From positions 1-33,401 of the forward strand of contig NZ_FNOW01000031.1 of the NCBI RefSeq assembly GCF_900107145.1: a stretch of 33,401 nucleotides of DNA, written 5' to 3'. Source of the stretch: Allochromatium warmingii. GTDB taxonomy: Bacteria > Pseudomonadota > Gammaproteobacteria > Chromatiales > Chromatiaceae. The notes beneath the pieces were generated by a model, which had not been told where the DNA came from, did not search any database, and saw only the letters and a program-made list of their open reading frames with translations. A program made the translations under genes and the position numbers. This document shows positions 11,652 to 19,715 of the stretch, piece after piece (the first letter of the stretch is position 1; the number at the start of each line of letters is the position of its first letter).

Positions 11652-12911
11652 CTACCGCTGCAATTCAACCCGATGCCGTCCGTTTGCTTTCGCACGATAG
11701 AGCGCCTCGTCTGCCCGCCGAATCAGCAATTCGTGATCGGGATCGGCTTCGCCCGCTGGCTCTTCGGCCACGCCAATGCTGATGGTGACAACGCCATGTG
11801 CTGAAGCTGGATGCCAGAGACTCAGTTCAAACACGGATTGGCGAATGCGCTCGGCCACACGTTGTGCGCCATCGAGGGTGGTATTGGGTAACACGACGAC
11901 AAATTCTTCGCCACCATAACGCGCACAAAAATCTGAACTGCGCTGCAAGCTGGTGCGGAGTAGTTCGGCGACTGCGCACAAACAGCGGTCGCCGGCTTGA
12001 TGTCCAAAGGTATCGTTGTAGCGTTTAAAATCGTCGATGTCGCAGATCAACAGCGACAGCGGCACCCGCTCGCGCCGCCCGCGTCGCAGTTCTTGCACCA
12101 GTTGTTCGGTGAAAAAGCGGCGATTCGGAATGCTCGTCAGCGCATCAAACACCGCTTGGCGGCGCAAGCCTTCGTAAGCTTGCGCCAACAGCCGCCCCAA
12201 AATCACAATCACCACCACCCCAACCAGCGCCACCAGCCCATGACTGATGGTTAGCGCCTGCCACGGAATCGGGGCCAATTGTGGCAGCGTGATGCTGATG
12301 CCACCGCGCACATCGCCGAGTTGATAGCCCTGTTCGGCGTGACACTGCAAACAGGGTTTTTCAGTAATCAATGGGGCCATATAACGATAGCCCCAGTGAT
12401 CGCCGTCCAAATAGGGTTGCGCCCATTCTTTCACGCCCTGCTCAAAAGCGTGCAGCGCCTCAATCTCCCAAGCGTAGGCGATATTTTCGGGGCGAATCGG
12501 TTTCAAACTGGTGATGTGAAACTGCACGCCCGCTCGCTCGGCGGCCAGCTCCGAGAGCGTGCGCGTCATATAGGCTGGATTGACTTTGGTCAGCGTCAGA
12601 TCGGGCGTAATCTGGAGATCGCGCTGCGGGTCTTTTAAATAAGGATTGGCGGGCGTCTGCGGCGTGATCGGCACATAAATGCCCGCGTGACGGGCGTTCC
12701 AACGGCGCGTAATCAGCAACAGATCAAAAAACGTCCGCGCCGATTCTAAGGCTAAGTTTTCGCGATGCTGCTCGGCTTGATGCAGATTCCAGCCCAGCGA
12801 CAGCGCGACAATCAGCAACCACACGGTCACAATCAGCAACAGTTTCAAGCGGATCGCAGCAGCATAGTGCGAACGCTCGAACAGATTGTAAACTCGCGCA
12901 TCGTTCAACAT
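11652..12911 (-). CDS. Membrane diguanylate cyclase with c-type heme-binding sensor domain
   Basis: The 419-residue product should make c-di-GMP from two GTP. A transmembrane helix (about 22-42) precedes a periplasmic domain resembling the Tll0287/DUF3365 sensor fold. That domain ends in CLQCH (residues 187-191), the signature for covalent heme attachment. A second membrane helix (about 218-243) leads to a GGDEF domain with active-site GGEEF at 333-337. The inhibitory I-site RSSD (324-327) lies exactly five residues upstream, so product inhibition is likely. The heme suggests gas or redox sensing. The gene lies on the same strand as the kinase/HD-GYP unit, separated by a 112-bp repeat-containing gap, so it may or may not be cotranscribed. 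Confidence 0.93.
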   Translation of the reverse strand: MLNDARVYNLFERSHYAAAIRLKLLLIVTVWLLIVALSLGWNLHQAEQHRENLALESARTFFDLLLITRRWNARHAGIYVPITPQTPANPYLKDPQRDLQITPDLTLTKVNPAYMTRTLSELAAERAGVQFHITSLKPIRPENIAYAWEIEALHAFEQGVKEWAQPYLDGDHWGYRYMAPLITEKPCLQCHAEQGYQLGDVRGGISITLPQLAPIPWQALTISHGLVALVGVVVIVILGRLLAQAYEGLRRQAVFDALTSIPNRRFFTEQLVQELRRGRRERVPLSLLICDIDDFKRYNDTFGHQAGDRCLCAVAELLRTSLQRSSDFCARYGGEEFVVVLPNTTLDGAQRVAERIRQSVFELSLWHPASAHGVVTISIGVAEEPAGEADPDHELLIRRADEALYRAKANGRHRVELQR

Positions 12912-13262
12912 GTCGCTCGCGCTCCGGGCGGCGGGGAGAGGTAAGCGTCTATCTTAGTGGACGGAACGAAGCGACGGAATCGGCATTCCACTCACCCGCG
13001 CATGGGCGAACTTTTCACCGGATGGATAGTGTGATGGTGTCGTAAAACAGGCGGCTCTGTGGCCGCCTGTTTGTGTCTGTCGAGCAGAGAGGGAGCACAT
13101 CATTTTCCGCACCGCCGTTGATGGCATCGTTACCGAGGGTCGTGCCCGAATTCGTAAGATCAGTTGTGCTAGTGGATAAGTGTCGCGTTGTTTGTGATTC
13201 CTAACTTCCGTTAAGCTGTAGCATCGCACACGCGCCCCGTACATTACGGATCACAGCTCGCT
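12912..13262. other. Intergenic region between diguanylate cyclase and SWIM operon; no gene seen
   Basis: This 351-bp divergent spacer must hold the promoters of the minus-strand diguanylate cyclase and of the plus-strand SWIM-DUF5691-MoxR operon, but I see no convincing -35/-10 pair. Its one clear structure is the hairpin at 13045-13072. The longest frame here (minus, 96 codons) has no recognisable protein character. Confidence 0.5.
13045..13072. terminator. Terminator-like hairpin without an obvious gene to end
   Basis: AAACAGGCGGC pairs with GCCGCCTGTTT over 11 bp with a 6-base loop. On the plus strand it is followed by TTTGTG rather than a clean T run; on the minus strand by TTTACG. No plus-strand gene ends before it and no minus-strand gene ends after it. 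It may be left from a lost gene or may act as an attenuator ahead of the SWIM operon. Confidence 0.45.
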
Positions 13263-14609
13263 ATGCCGCTGACTCTCACGCTCAATTCTGATGAACTGAT
13301 GCGACTGGCCCCCGATGCCGCCTCGCTGCAGGCCGCGCAAAAGCTCATCAACCCACGCTACTGGCCGCAACTCGGCTGCGACCCAACCGCCATTTGGGGC
13401 GAATGTCAGGGCAGCGGCTCTAAGCCTTATCAAACACAAATCGACCTCTCCGGCCCGGCGTTCCGCTGTAGCTGTCCGAGTCGTAAATTCCCCTGCAAAC
13501 ACGGTCTGGCACTGGGCCTGCTCGCTGTCAATCATCCCGACCGCTTCACCTCCGGCGAGCCGCCCGCTTGGGTGAGTGAGTGGCTGGCCTCGCGCACGCA
13601 ACGCCGTGAACAGTCAGCCGTCACTGCCTCACCGACTAGCGCACCGCCCGCTGATCCCCGCGCTGCGGCCCGGCGGGCAGCGGAGCGCCAGCGGCGTTTG
13701 ACCGATGGTCTGAATGAGTTAGAAGCCTGGCTCACGGATCGCCTGCGTCAGGGCTTGGCGCAGTTGCCTAATCAAACTGAGAGCTGGTCAACTCAGGCGG
13801 CGCGTCTGGTCGATGCGCAACTGCCCGGACTGGCCGAGCGGCTCAAGCGCATCGCCGTGTTGGTCGGACGCGGTGAGCACTGGCCCAGCCGAGTGCTGGC
13901 TGAACTGGGACGCTTGCAACTGTTGATCGACGGGGCGCGGCGTCTGGACAGCTTGCCGCGTGGCGAACAGGCCGATCTCCGCGCTGCTCTGGGTCTGCCA
14001 CAGGATAAAGCCAGCGTGTTGGCAAGCGGCGAGCGACTCGACGACGATTGGCAGGTGCTGGGTGTGTCTTTCGCGGCGGAAGAGCGGCTGGTGATGCGGC
14101 GCGTCTGGTTGCGCGGGCGCACCAGCGAGCGGTCGGCGCTGCTGCTCGATTACAGTCACGGTCAAGCGTCGTTCGAGCCGCTGTTGACCGTCGGTGACTG
14201 CGTGACCGCACCGCTCGCGTTTTATCCCAGTGCCGCACCGCTGCGGGCGCTGTGTGTCGCGCCACCGCAGACGCTGACGGCCTGTGCCACGCAACCGCGC
14301 CTGCCACTGGCTGAGGCGCTGGAACAGTTGACGGTGCAGATTGCCGCCAATCCCTGGCCAGCGGTGCGCGGGTTGACAGTCAGCGGTGTGCCGCATCCAG
14401 ACGCCGACGGCGGATGGTGGCTCACTGACGGTGCTGCTGGTGCGCTCCGGTTACAACTGGACGCCGAAACCGCATGGTCACTGGTGGCGCTGGCCGGTGG
14501 TGCCCCGCTCACGCTTTTTGGTGAATGGGAGACTGAGGCACTCCGTCCGCTCAGTGCCTGGGGGCCGAACTGTCTGTGGGCGGCTGAGAGCACAGGGAGC
14601 ACGCGCTAA
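13263..14609 (+). CDS. SWIM zinc-finger protein
   Basis: A 448-residue protein whose N-terminal part carries a SWIM zinc finger: C69 and C71 (FRCSC), then C78 and H80 (FPCKHGLALGLL), spaced CxCx6CxH. SWIM fingers bind DNA or protein partners. A charged linker rich in Ala, Arg and Pro follows (about 110-145), then a mostly helical region with no recognised catalytic motif. The stop shares one base with the ATG of the next gene (TAATG), a sign of translational coupling. In other genomes I recall this type of protein encoded with DUF5691, MoxR, DUF5682 and VWA proteins, all of which occur here. The function of the set is not established. Confidence 0.85.
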   Translation: MPLTLTLNSDELMRLAPDAASLQAAQKLINPRYWPQLGCDPTAIWGECQGSGSKPYQTQIDLSGPAFRCSCPSRKFPCKHGLALGLLAVNHPDRFTSGEPPAWVSEWLASRTQRREQSAVTASPTSAPPADPRAAARRAAERQRRLTDGLNELEAWLTDRLRQGLAQLPNQTESWSTQAARLVDAQLPGLAERLKRIAVLVGRGEHWPSRVLAELGRLQLLIDGARRLDSLPRGEQADLRAALGLPQDKASVLASGERLDDDWQVLGVSFAAEERLVMRRVWLRGRTSERSALLLDYSHGQASFEPLLTVGDCVTAPLAFYPSAAPLRALCVAPPQTLTACATQPRLPLAEALEQLTVQIAANPWPAVRGLTVSGVPHPDADGGWWLTDGAAGALRLQLDAETAWSLVALAGGAPLTLFGEWETEALRPLSAWGPNCLWAAESTGSTR

Positions 14610-16165
14610 TGTCTGCACTGGAGACACTGGCAACACAATTGCTCATCGGCACCGACCGCCGTGCTCCCGATTGGCCGACAGCCGCTGGTGCGTGCGGGGT
14701 GTTATTGGCCCAGATTCAAGCCGATCCCAGCGCATCCACTGAAACAACCGCGCTGCGGCTGGCCGGGGCGCTCGCGGTCTGTACAGCGGCGGGATTTTGC
14801 CCAGCGCCCGCGCCCGCATCACAACCGCTGTTCTCATCCTGTCCTGCTGCGACCCGCCCGACCGCGACCGAACCGGAATGCGTGGCGATCTTGCGTGCCA
14901 TCTTGGACACGGGCACGGATTCAATGCGCGTGTTGGCGCTGCAACAGGTGAATGCGGCTGGCTATGACCTACCGCCACTTCTACTCCCTCGGACGCTGGC
15001 GCTTGCGGTGTCACAGCGCGAGCTACGTGCCTGGCTTCCGGCGGTGATCGGCGAGCGCGGGCGCTGGTTGGCGCGGCTCAATCCCGCGTGGTGTGCGGCA
15101 CTGCGTCTCGATGATGCCATGCCCGATCTCGAATATTGGGAACACGGCACCCTTGAACACCGCGCCCAATTTCTCGCCGCCGAGCGCCGTCACGCGCCAG
15201 CTGCCGCCCGCGAACGGCTGGCGCAGACCTTGAGCGAAACCGATGCGCGGGGTCGGGCGCGGCTGTTGGCTGAATTGGCCAGCGGATTAAGTGCCGAAGA
15301 TGAAGCCCTGCTCGAACACTGTTTACGCGACCGCAGTCAAGAGGTGCGCCGTCAAGCCGTCGCGTTGCTCACACGTCTGCCCGAGAGTGGTTACCGTGCT
15401 CGCATGACTGAGCGCGTTGCTGCCTGTTTCAGTGAGACGCGCACCCGCTCGCGTTCACTGCTGACTATCGAGCCGCCGTCGAGCTTTGATCCGGCTTGGA
15501 CAGCCGATGCCATTGAGGACAAACCGCCCAAAGGTGAGCCACTCGGTCAGCGGGCGTGGTGGCTGTATCAATTGGCGCGGGCGCTGCCGCTCGACTGGTG
15601 GACAGCGCAACTTGGCGGCGATCCGGTTGCCTGTGTCCGCTGGGTGAAACGCAGTGATTGGGAATTAGCCTTGCTCCGTGCCTGGTTTGAGGCGCTGGCT
15701 CGCTCGCCGTCACTAACCTGGACAGAAGCGCTACTGGCACGGCTGCCAGTCGCAGACTTGCATCTCGACCCGCTGGAACTGATCGAACGTTTAGCGCCAT
15801 CGGAGCGAGAAGGGTGCTGGATCGCGCTGCTCGATGCGACACGTTCTGGCGATATTCTGGGGGTGATTCTGGCGCGTATCGCGCAGACGTGGCGGCGCGA
15901 TGGGGTCGCTTTATCATCGTCGTGTGCGCAATCGCTGCTAGACCGCATTGCGCAACACCTGCGTGACCCACGCACGCGCCAGGATTACAGCTTACGGCGG
16001 GCGCTGCCGGAGTGGATCGCCTGCCTACCCGATGCGCTGCTAGATGCGGCGACTGGTTTGCCGCTCGATGCGCTCGATGCCGCGACGCAAGCGCAACTCT
16101 GGGCCAGCGTGCGCCAGCGTCAGCGTCTTACTCATTATCTACCAACCGGTCACGCCACGTTATGA
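14609..16165 (+). CDS. DUF5691 family protein
   Basis: A 518-residue protein starting MSALETLATQLLIGTDRR, which fits the DUF5691 opening (helix then L-I/L-G-T-D/E-R-R). The middle is built of helical repeats, for example LLEHCLRDRSQEVRRQAVALLTRL (split here only by ordinary residues), which reads like a HEAT repeat and suggests a protein-binding scaffold. No membrane segments or catalytic motif are visible. It overlaps the SWIM gene by one base and the MoxR gene by four (ATGA), so all three are translated from one message. The role is inferred to be assembly or adaptor work for the MoxR ATPase. Confidence 0.8.
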   Translation: MSALETLATQLLIGTDRRAPDWPTAAGACGVLLAQIQADPSASTETTALRLAGALAVCTAAGFCPAPAPASQPLFSSCPAATRPTATEPECVAILRAILDTGTDSMRVLALQQVNAAGYDLPPLLLPRTLALAVSQRELRAWLPAVIGERGRWLARLNPAWCAALRLDDAMPDLEYWEHGTLEHRAQFLAAERRHAPAAARERLAQTLSETDARGRARLLAELASGLSAEDEALLEHCLRDRSQEVRRQAVALLTRLPESGYRARMTERVAACFSETRTRSRSLLTIEPPSSFDPAWTADAIEDKPPKGEPLGQRAWWLYQLARALPLDWWTAQLGGDPVACVRWVKRSDWELALLRAWFEALARSPSLTWTEALLARLPVADLHLDPLELIERLAPSEREGCWIALLDATRSGDILGVILARIAQTWRRDGVALSSSCAQSLLDRIAQHLRDPRTRQDYSLRRALPEWIACLPDALLDAATGLPLDALDAATQAQLWASVRQRQRLTHYLPTGHATL

Positions 16166-17241
16166 GCCATATCCTGCGCCAGCACGCCGAACACGCTTAT
16201 GCCGAAGAACTCGACGCCCTCAAGCAGAGCGATAACCGCCAGCGTCCGCCTAATTGGGCGCTATCGCCCTGGGCAGTGGCAACCTATCTGCTCGGCGGAC
16301 GGCTCGACAACGGCTTTGAAATCAGCCCCAAATACATCGGCAGTCGGCGCTTGATCGAGACGGCAATTGCCACTCTAACGACTGATCGCGCCTTACTCTT
16401 ATTCGGGGTACCGGGCACGGCGAAATCTTGGGTGTCGGAGCATCTGGCCGCTGCGATTTGCGGCGACTCGACCTTACTGATTCAGGGCACAGCGGGCACC
16501 AGCGAAGAACAACTGCGCTACGGCTGGAACTATGCCGAACTGCTGACCAAAGGCCCGTCACCGCAGGCACTGGTGACCAGTCCGCTAATGCGGGCGATGG
16601 AACAGGGCAAGCTGGCGCGAATTGAAGAACTGACGCGCATTCCAGCGGATGTGCAGGACACGCTGATTACGCTGCTGTCGGAAAAATCGTTGCCGGTGCC
16701 GGAATTGGGGACTGAAATTCAGGCGGTGCGCGGGTTTAATGCGATTGCGACGGCCAATAACCGCGACAAGGGCATCAATGAATTATCAAGCGCCCTCAAG
16801 CGCCGCTTTAACACAGTGGTGTTACCGCTGCCCACTAGCGCCGAGGAAGAGGTCGCCATTGTCAGCAAGCGCGTTGCGGAACTCGGGCGGGCGCTCGATC
16901 TGCCCGCCGAGCCGCCGGCCTTGAAAGAAGTGCAGCGCGTAGTACGGATTTTCCGCGAACTGCGCAGCGGTCAAACCGAGGACGGCAACACCAAGCTCAA
17001 AACGCCGAGCGCCACCCTAAGCACGGCTGAAGCGATTTCGGTGATCAATCATGGTGTGGCGTTAGCGGCGCATTTTGGTGATGGAGTGATGCGGGCGGGG
17101 GATATTGCGTCGAGTTTGAGCGGGGCAATTGTCAAAGATCCAGTACAGGATGCGCTGGTGTGGCGCGAGTATCAGGAAACGGTGATGAAAGAGCGCGGCG
17201 ATTGGAAAGATCTCTATCGAGCGTGTCGGGAGCGGGATTGA
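16162..17241 (+). CDS. MoxR-type AAA+ ATPase
   Basis: A 359-residue AAA+ chaperone-like ATPase. The start at 16162 overlaps the previous stop (ATGA); an in-frame ATG at 16012 lies inside DUF5691 and is not used. Walker A is GVPGTAKS at 82-89. The Walker B region is the atypical LARIEELTRIP, with E-E in place of the usual D-E. Sensor 1 is in NAIATANNRDKGINELS, followed by the arginine finger in ALKRRFN. MoxR ATPases usually act with a VWA-domain partner to remodel or activate target complexes; a VWA gene occurs 4.7 kb downstream (21968-23176), beyond the restriction-modification pair. Confidence 0.92.
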   Translation: MSHILRQHAEHAYAEELDALKQSDNRQRPPNWALSPWAVATYLLGGRLDNGFEISPKYIGSRRLIETAIATLTTDRALLLFGVPGTAKSWVSEHLAAAICGDSTLLIQGTAGTSEEQLRYGWNYAELLTKGPSPQALVTSPLMRAMEQGKLARIEELTRIPADVQDTLITLLSEKSLPVPELGTEIQAVRGFNAIATANNRDKGINELSSALKRRFNTVVLPLPTSAEEEVAIVSKRVAELGRALDLPAEPPALKEVQRVVRIFRELRSGQTEDGNTKLKTPSATLSTAEAISVINHGVALAAHFGDGVMRAGDIASSLSGAIVKDPVQDALVWREYQETVMKERGDWKDLYRACRERD

Positions 17242-17262
17242 ATGGGCTGTCAGCCTATTAAG

Positions 17263-17345
17263 TTGGGTGACCGTAATGAAAAATATGATGTGGTCACCCA
17301 ATATCAGCGTGATGTTGGGTTGCCAAAAGCGGAAACCCTACGCTG
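17263..17345. repeat. Two adjacent inverted repeats upstream of the methyltransferase
   Basis: TTGGGTGACC (17263-17272) and GGTCACCCAA (17292-17301) form a perfect 10-bp inverted repeat with a 19-base spacer. Directly after it, CAGCGT (17305-17310) pairs with ACGCTG (17340-17345), enclosing GGGTT/AACCC. The second element resembles the REP-like hairpins with GTTGGGTT cores seen in many gammaproteobacteria. The first could be an operator for the restriction-modification genes or a trace of the insertion. No control (C) protein gene is visible. Confidence 0.55.
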
Positions 17346-17374
17346 CTTGACTAATTAAATTTTAAGGTAAAATT

Positions 17375-18512
17375 ATGACAGCCAACAGCCAACAGCCAAC
17401 AGCCAACAGCCAATGCCGAAAATAGCAACCCTCTCATTTTCTCATTCTTTTCTGGTGCTGGCTTTTTAGATTTAGGTTTTGAAAAATCAGGTTATGAAAT
17501 TGGATATGTCAATGAAGTACATAAGCCTTTTCTTGATGCGTACAGATATTCACGGGAACGAATGAATATTCCCTCGCCTACTTATGGTTATTTTGAAGGT
17601 GATATTGAGCAATGTTTATCTGGTGAGGAAGAAAAAAATCTAACCCAATTAGTTTCCTTTACTAAAAAACAAAACCGCATGGTAGGCTTTATTGGTGGCC
17701 CACCATGTCCAGACTTTTCTGTTGGAGGAAAAAATCGTGGCCAGCATGGTGAGAACGGAAAGCTTTCAAAAATTTATGTTGATTTAATTTGTAAACAAAA
17801 ACCCGATTTTTTTGTTTTTGAGAATGTAAAGGGATTGTATCGTACCGCCAAGCATAGAGAATTTTTTGATGGTCTGAAAAAACAGTTGAATCAAGCAGGT
17901 TATAGCTGTACTGAAAAACTTATCAATTCAATAGAGTATGGTGCGCCACAAGATCGCGAGCGAATCATTCTTTTTGGTGTTTGCGGAACCAAAGCCCCTC
18001 AAATAAGTAATTTTAACTGGCAATCACGTGTCACACATCCACAGGCATTAAATAATAAATGGCCTGCATCCCAACCTGTCGCTAGAACACGGGTAAAACC
18101 GAAAGACCTTATTGAATCGCTTACAGTGCAATACTGGTTCAACAAAAATCAGGTCAGTAGTCACCCCAACACACACCACCAATTTAAACCAAAAGCAGGT
18201 TTGGTGAAATTTGAAGTCATTGACGAAGGCGATGACAGTAAAAAATCATACAAACGCCTCCACCGTTGGCGTTATTCACCAACGGCCGCTTATGGCAACA
18301 ACGAAGTGCATATACATCCATATCTACCACGCCGAATTTCTGTAGCTGAAGCCTTAGCTATTCAATCGCTTCCAAGAGAATTTGAATTACCGCCAACGAT
18401 GACCCTTACCAATATGTTTAAAACGGTTGGCAATGGCGTTCCGTTTCTAGCATCACAGGGCATAGCTTTGACAATTTTAGATTTCTTAAAAGGAGGAGAC
18501 CTAATAAAATGA
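17375..18512 (+). CDS. DNA (cytosine-5) methyltransferase, apparently phase-variable and currently out of frame
   Basis: Transfers a methyl group from S-adenosylmethionine to carbon 5 of cytosine. All C5 motifs are present: FFSGAGFLDLGFE (motif I, 17445-17485), GGPPCPDFS with the catalytic Cys (IV), FENVKGL (VI), APQDRERIILFG (VIII), RRISVAEALAIQSLP (IX) and GNGVPFLASQG (X). The motif I frame has no ATG, GTG or TTG back to its stop at 17376-17378. The only well-placed start is ATG 17375, with AAGG seven bases upstream. It is followed by five copies of ACAGCCA, after which its frame hits TAG at 17423. Four or seven copies would give one frame; four give 376 residues. A start at ATG 17562 would drop motif I. 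The gene is AT-rich and overlaps the nuclease gene by 4 bp. Confidence 0.85.
17378..17412. repeat. Heptanucleotide tandem repeat (ACAGCCA)x5 at the methyltransferase start
   Basis: Five perfect copies of ACAGCCA follow the ATG at 17375 directly and end at the next ATG (17413). Seven is not a multiple of three, so each gain or loss by slippage changes the reading frame. With five copies, ATG 17375 is out of frame with the methyltransferase body. This is the layout of phase-variable methyltransferases such as the mod genes of Neisseria and Haemophilus. The unit also fits the CAGCNNN pattern of the degenerate arrays elsewhere in the window. Confidence 0.9.
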
Positions 18513-19579
18513 GACTTACAGCAAGCAATATAGTCAAAGCAATTAATGGTCTGCCAAAAGACCAATGGTATGAATACATAAACCCTAGAAATATTGGGAA
18601 AATAAAGATTACCAGTGTAACGCTACCAGAAGGCCCGATTATCATCAAAAGAAGCACTAAAAATGTAAACGAGTCCATTTCAGTTAATATGATATGGCGA
18701 TTAGCGAACGCAATGGAAGAAGGTGTGCCTATAAATGTAGATCGTGTCTTTGGTGGAAGTTACAACACTCGCTCTGTGCTAGAGTCCTTAGTGGCGCACA
18801 CGCCTGAATTTTATTGGTGTCAACCGGGTCGAATTGAACTAAATAATTCAACACGAGAGATTAAAAAAGGACACAAACATTTAATTTGGCTGCCCAATAC
18901 ACGACACCAGAATGCTGTGCTATCAAAATTTGAAACGGATATAGTTATTTCTGAAATACCAACAACCAGTGCCGTTTATGATGCTCTCCATATTCCAAGT
19001 GTATTAAGTCAAGCTATTGATGATATTGATGTTCAGCGTCGGCACTTACAAATTCAAATTGCATTAGCAGTAATTGGCAATCAGCTTGGATTTAGGACAT
19101 GGATAGCACGCAACGATCAAGGTATCACATACGGAGATAAAAAAGTTGGTGAAATTAGTGGCGTGGTAGCAGACCTAGAGCGCGAAAAGTTAATAACCGT
19201 TGTTGATGGTGCGGTAAAAGCAGCCATGCATATTGACTGTATTTGGTTTAGAAATGGAAAATTTTTGCCCGCAGTGATTGAAGTTGAGCATAGTACGGGG
19301 GTCACGAGTGGACTCACTCGAATGAAGGGCTTATACGATCAGTTGCCACCATTTCCGACGCGGTGGGTAATCGTAGCACCCGATGAAGACAGGAACAAAG
19401 TCATTACCGAAGCAAATAAACCTCAATTTAAGGATTTAAATACAATGTTTTTTCCATACTCTGCGGTAGACGAGTTATATGCATTGTGCCAAAAAAGAAA
19501 GCTATCAAATAAAGCAGTGAACGAAGAATTTTTAGATTGCTATATGGAGCCTTGCTTGCAATCCTTAACTCATCACTAA
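18509..19579 (+). CDS. Probable type II restriction endonuclease (PD-(D/E)XK-like)
   Basis: A 356-residue protein coupled by a 4-bp ATGA overlap to the cytosine methyltransferase, the normal place for its cognate nuclease. The C-terminal half has a nuclease-like core: IALAVIGNQLGFRTWIARND (about 184-203), then D243 in HIDCIW and E258-V-E260 in AVIEVEHSTGVTSGLTRM. A D...ExE arrangement, with glutamate where lysine is usual, occurs in BamHI-type enzymes. The N-terminal part (1-120) is unassigned and could bind DNA. The gene is as AT-rich as the methyltransferase and clearly unlike its GC-rich neighbours, so the pair was probably acquired together. The recognition site is unknown. Confidence 0.7.
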   Translation: MRLTASNIVKAINGLPKDQWYEYINPRNIGKIKITSVTLPEGPIIIKRSTKNVNESISVNMIWRLANAMEEGVPINVDRVFGGSYNTRSVLESLVAHTPEFYWCQPGRIELNNSTREIKKGHKHLIWLPNTRHQNAVLSKFETDIVISEIPTTSAVYDALHIPSVLSQAIDDIDVQRRHLQIQIALAVIGNQLGFRTWIARNDQGITYGDKKVGEISGVVADLEREKLITVVDGAVKAAMHIDCIWFRNGKFLPAVIEVEHSTGVTSGLTRMKGLYDQLPPFPTRWVIVAPDEDRNKVITEANKPQFKDLNTMFFPYSAVDELYALCQKRKLSNKAVNEEFLDCYMEPCLQSLTHH

Positions 19580-19715
19580 ATTAAACGGGTCAACAAGGCA
19601 GCAAGGTAAGATGGACAAAACAGCCACGCAATAACCTTGATGGTTGCTATAACGCGCATTGGCCATAAAACCCATCATTCACCATCCGCGACGCGCTGTG
19701 ACAGCAGAACACCCC

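Noticed and set aside
12954-13244. 96-codon minus-strand frame upstream of the SWIM gene
   Set aside because: Composition is unlike a protein, it crosses the terminator-like hairpin, and nothing in it is recognisable.
17562-18512. Methyltransferase starting at ATG 17562
   Set aside because: It would lack motif I (FFSGAG), which is open in the same frame just upstream and is needed to bind S-adenosylmethionine.
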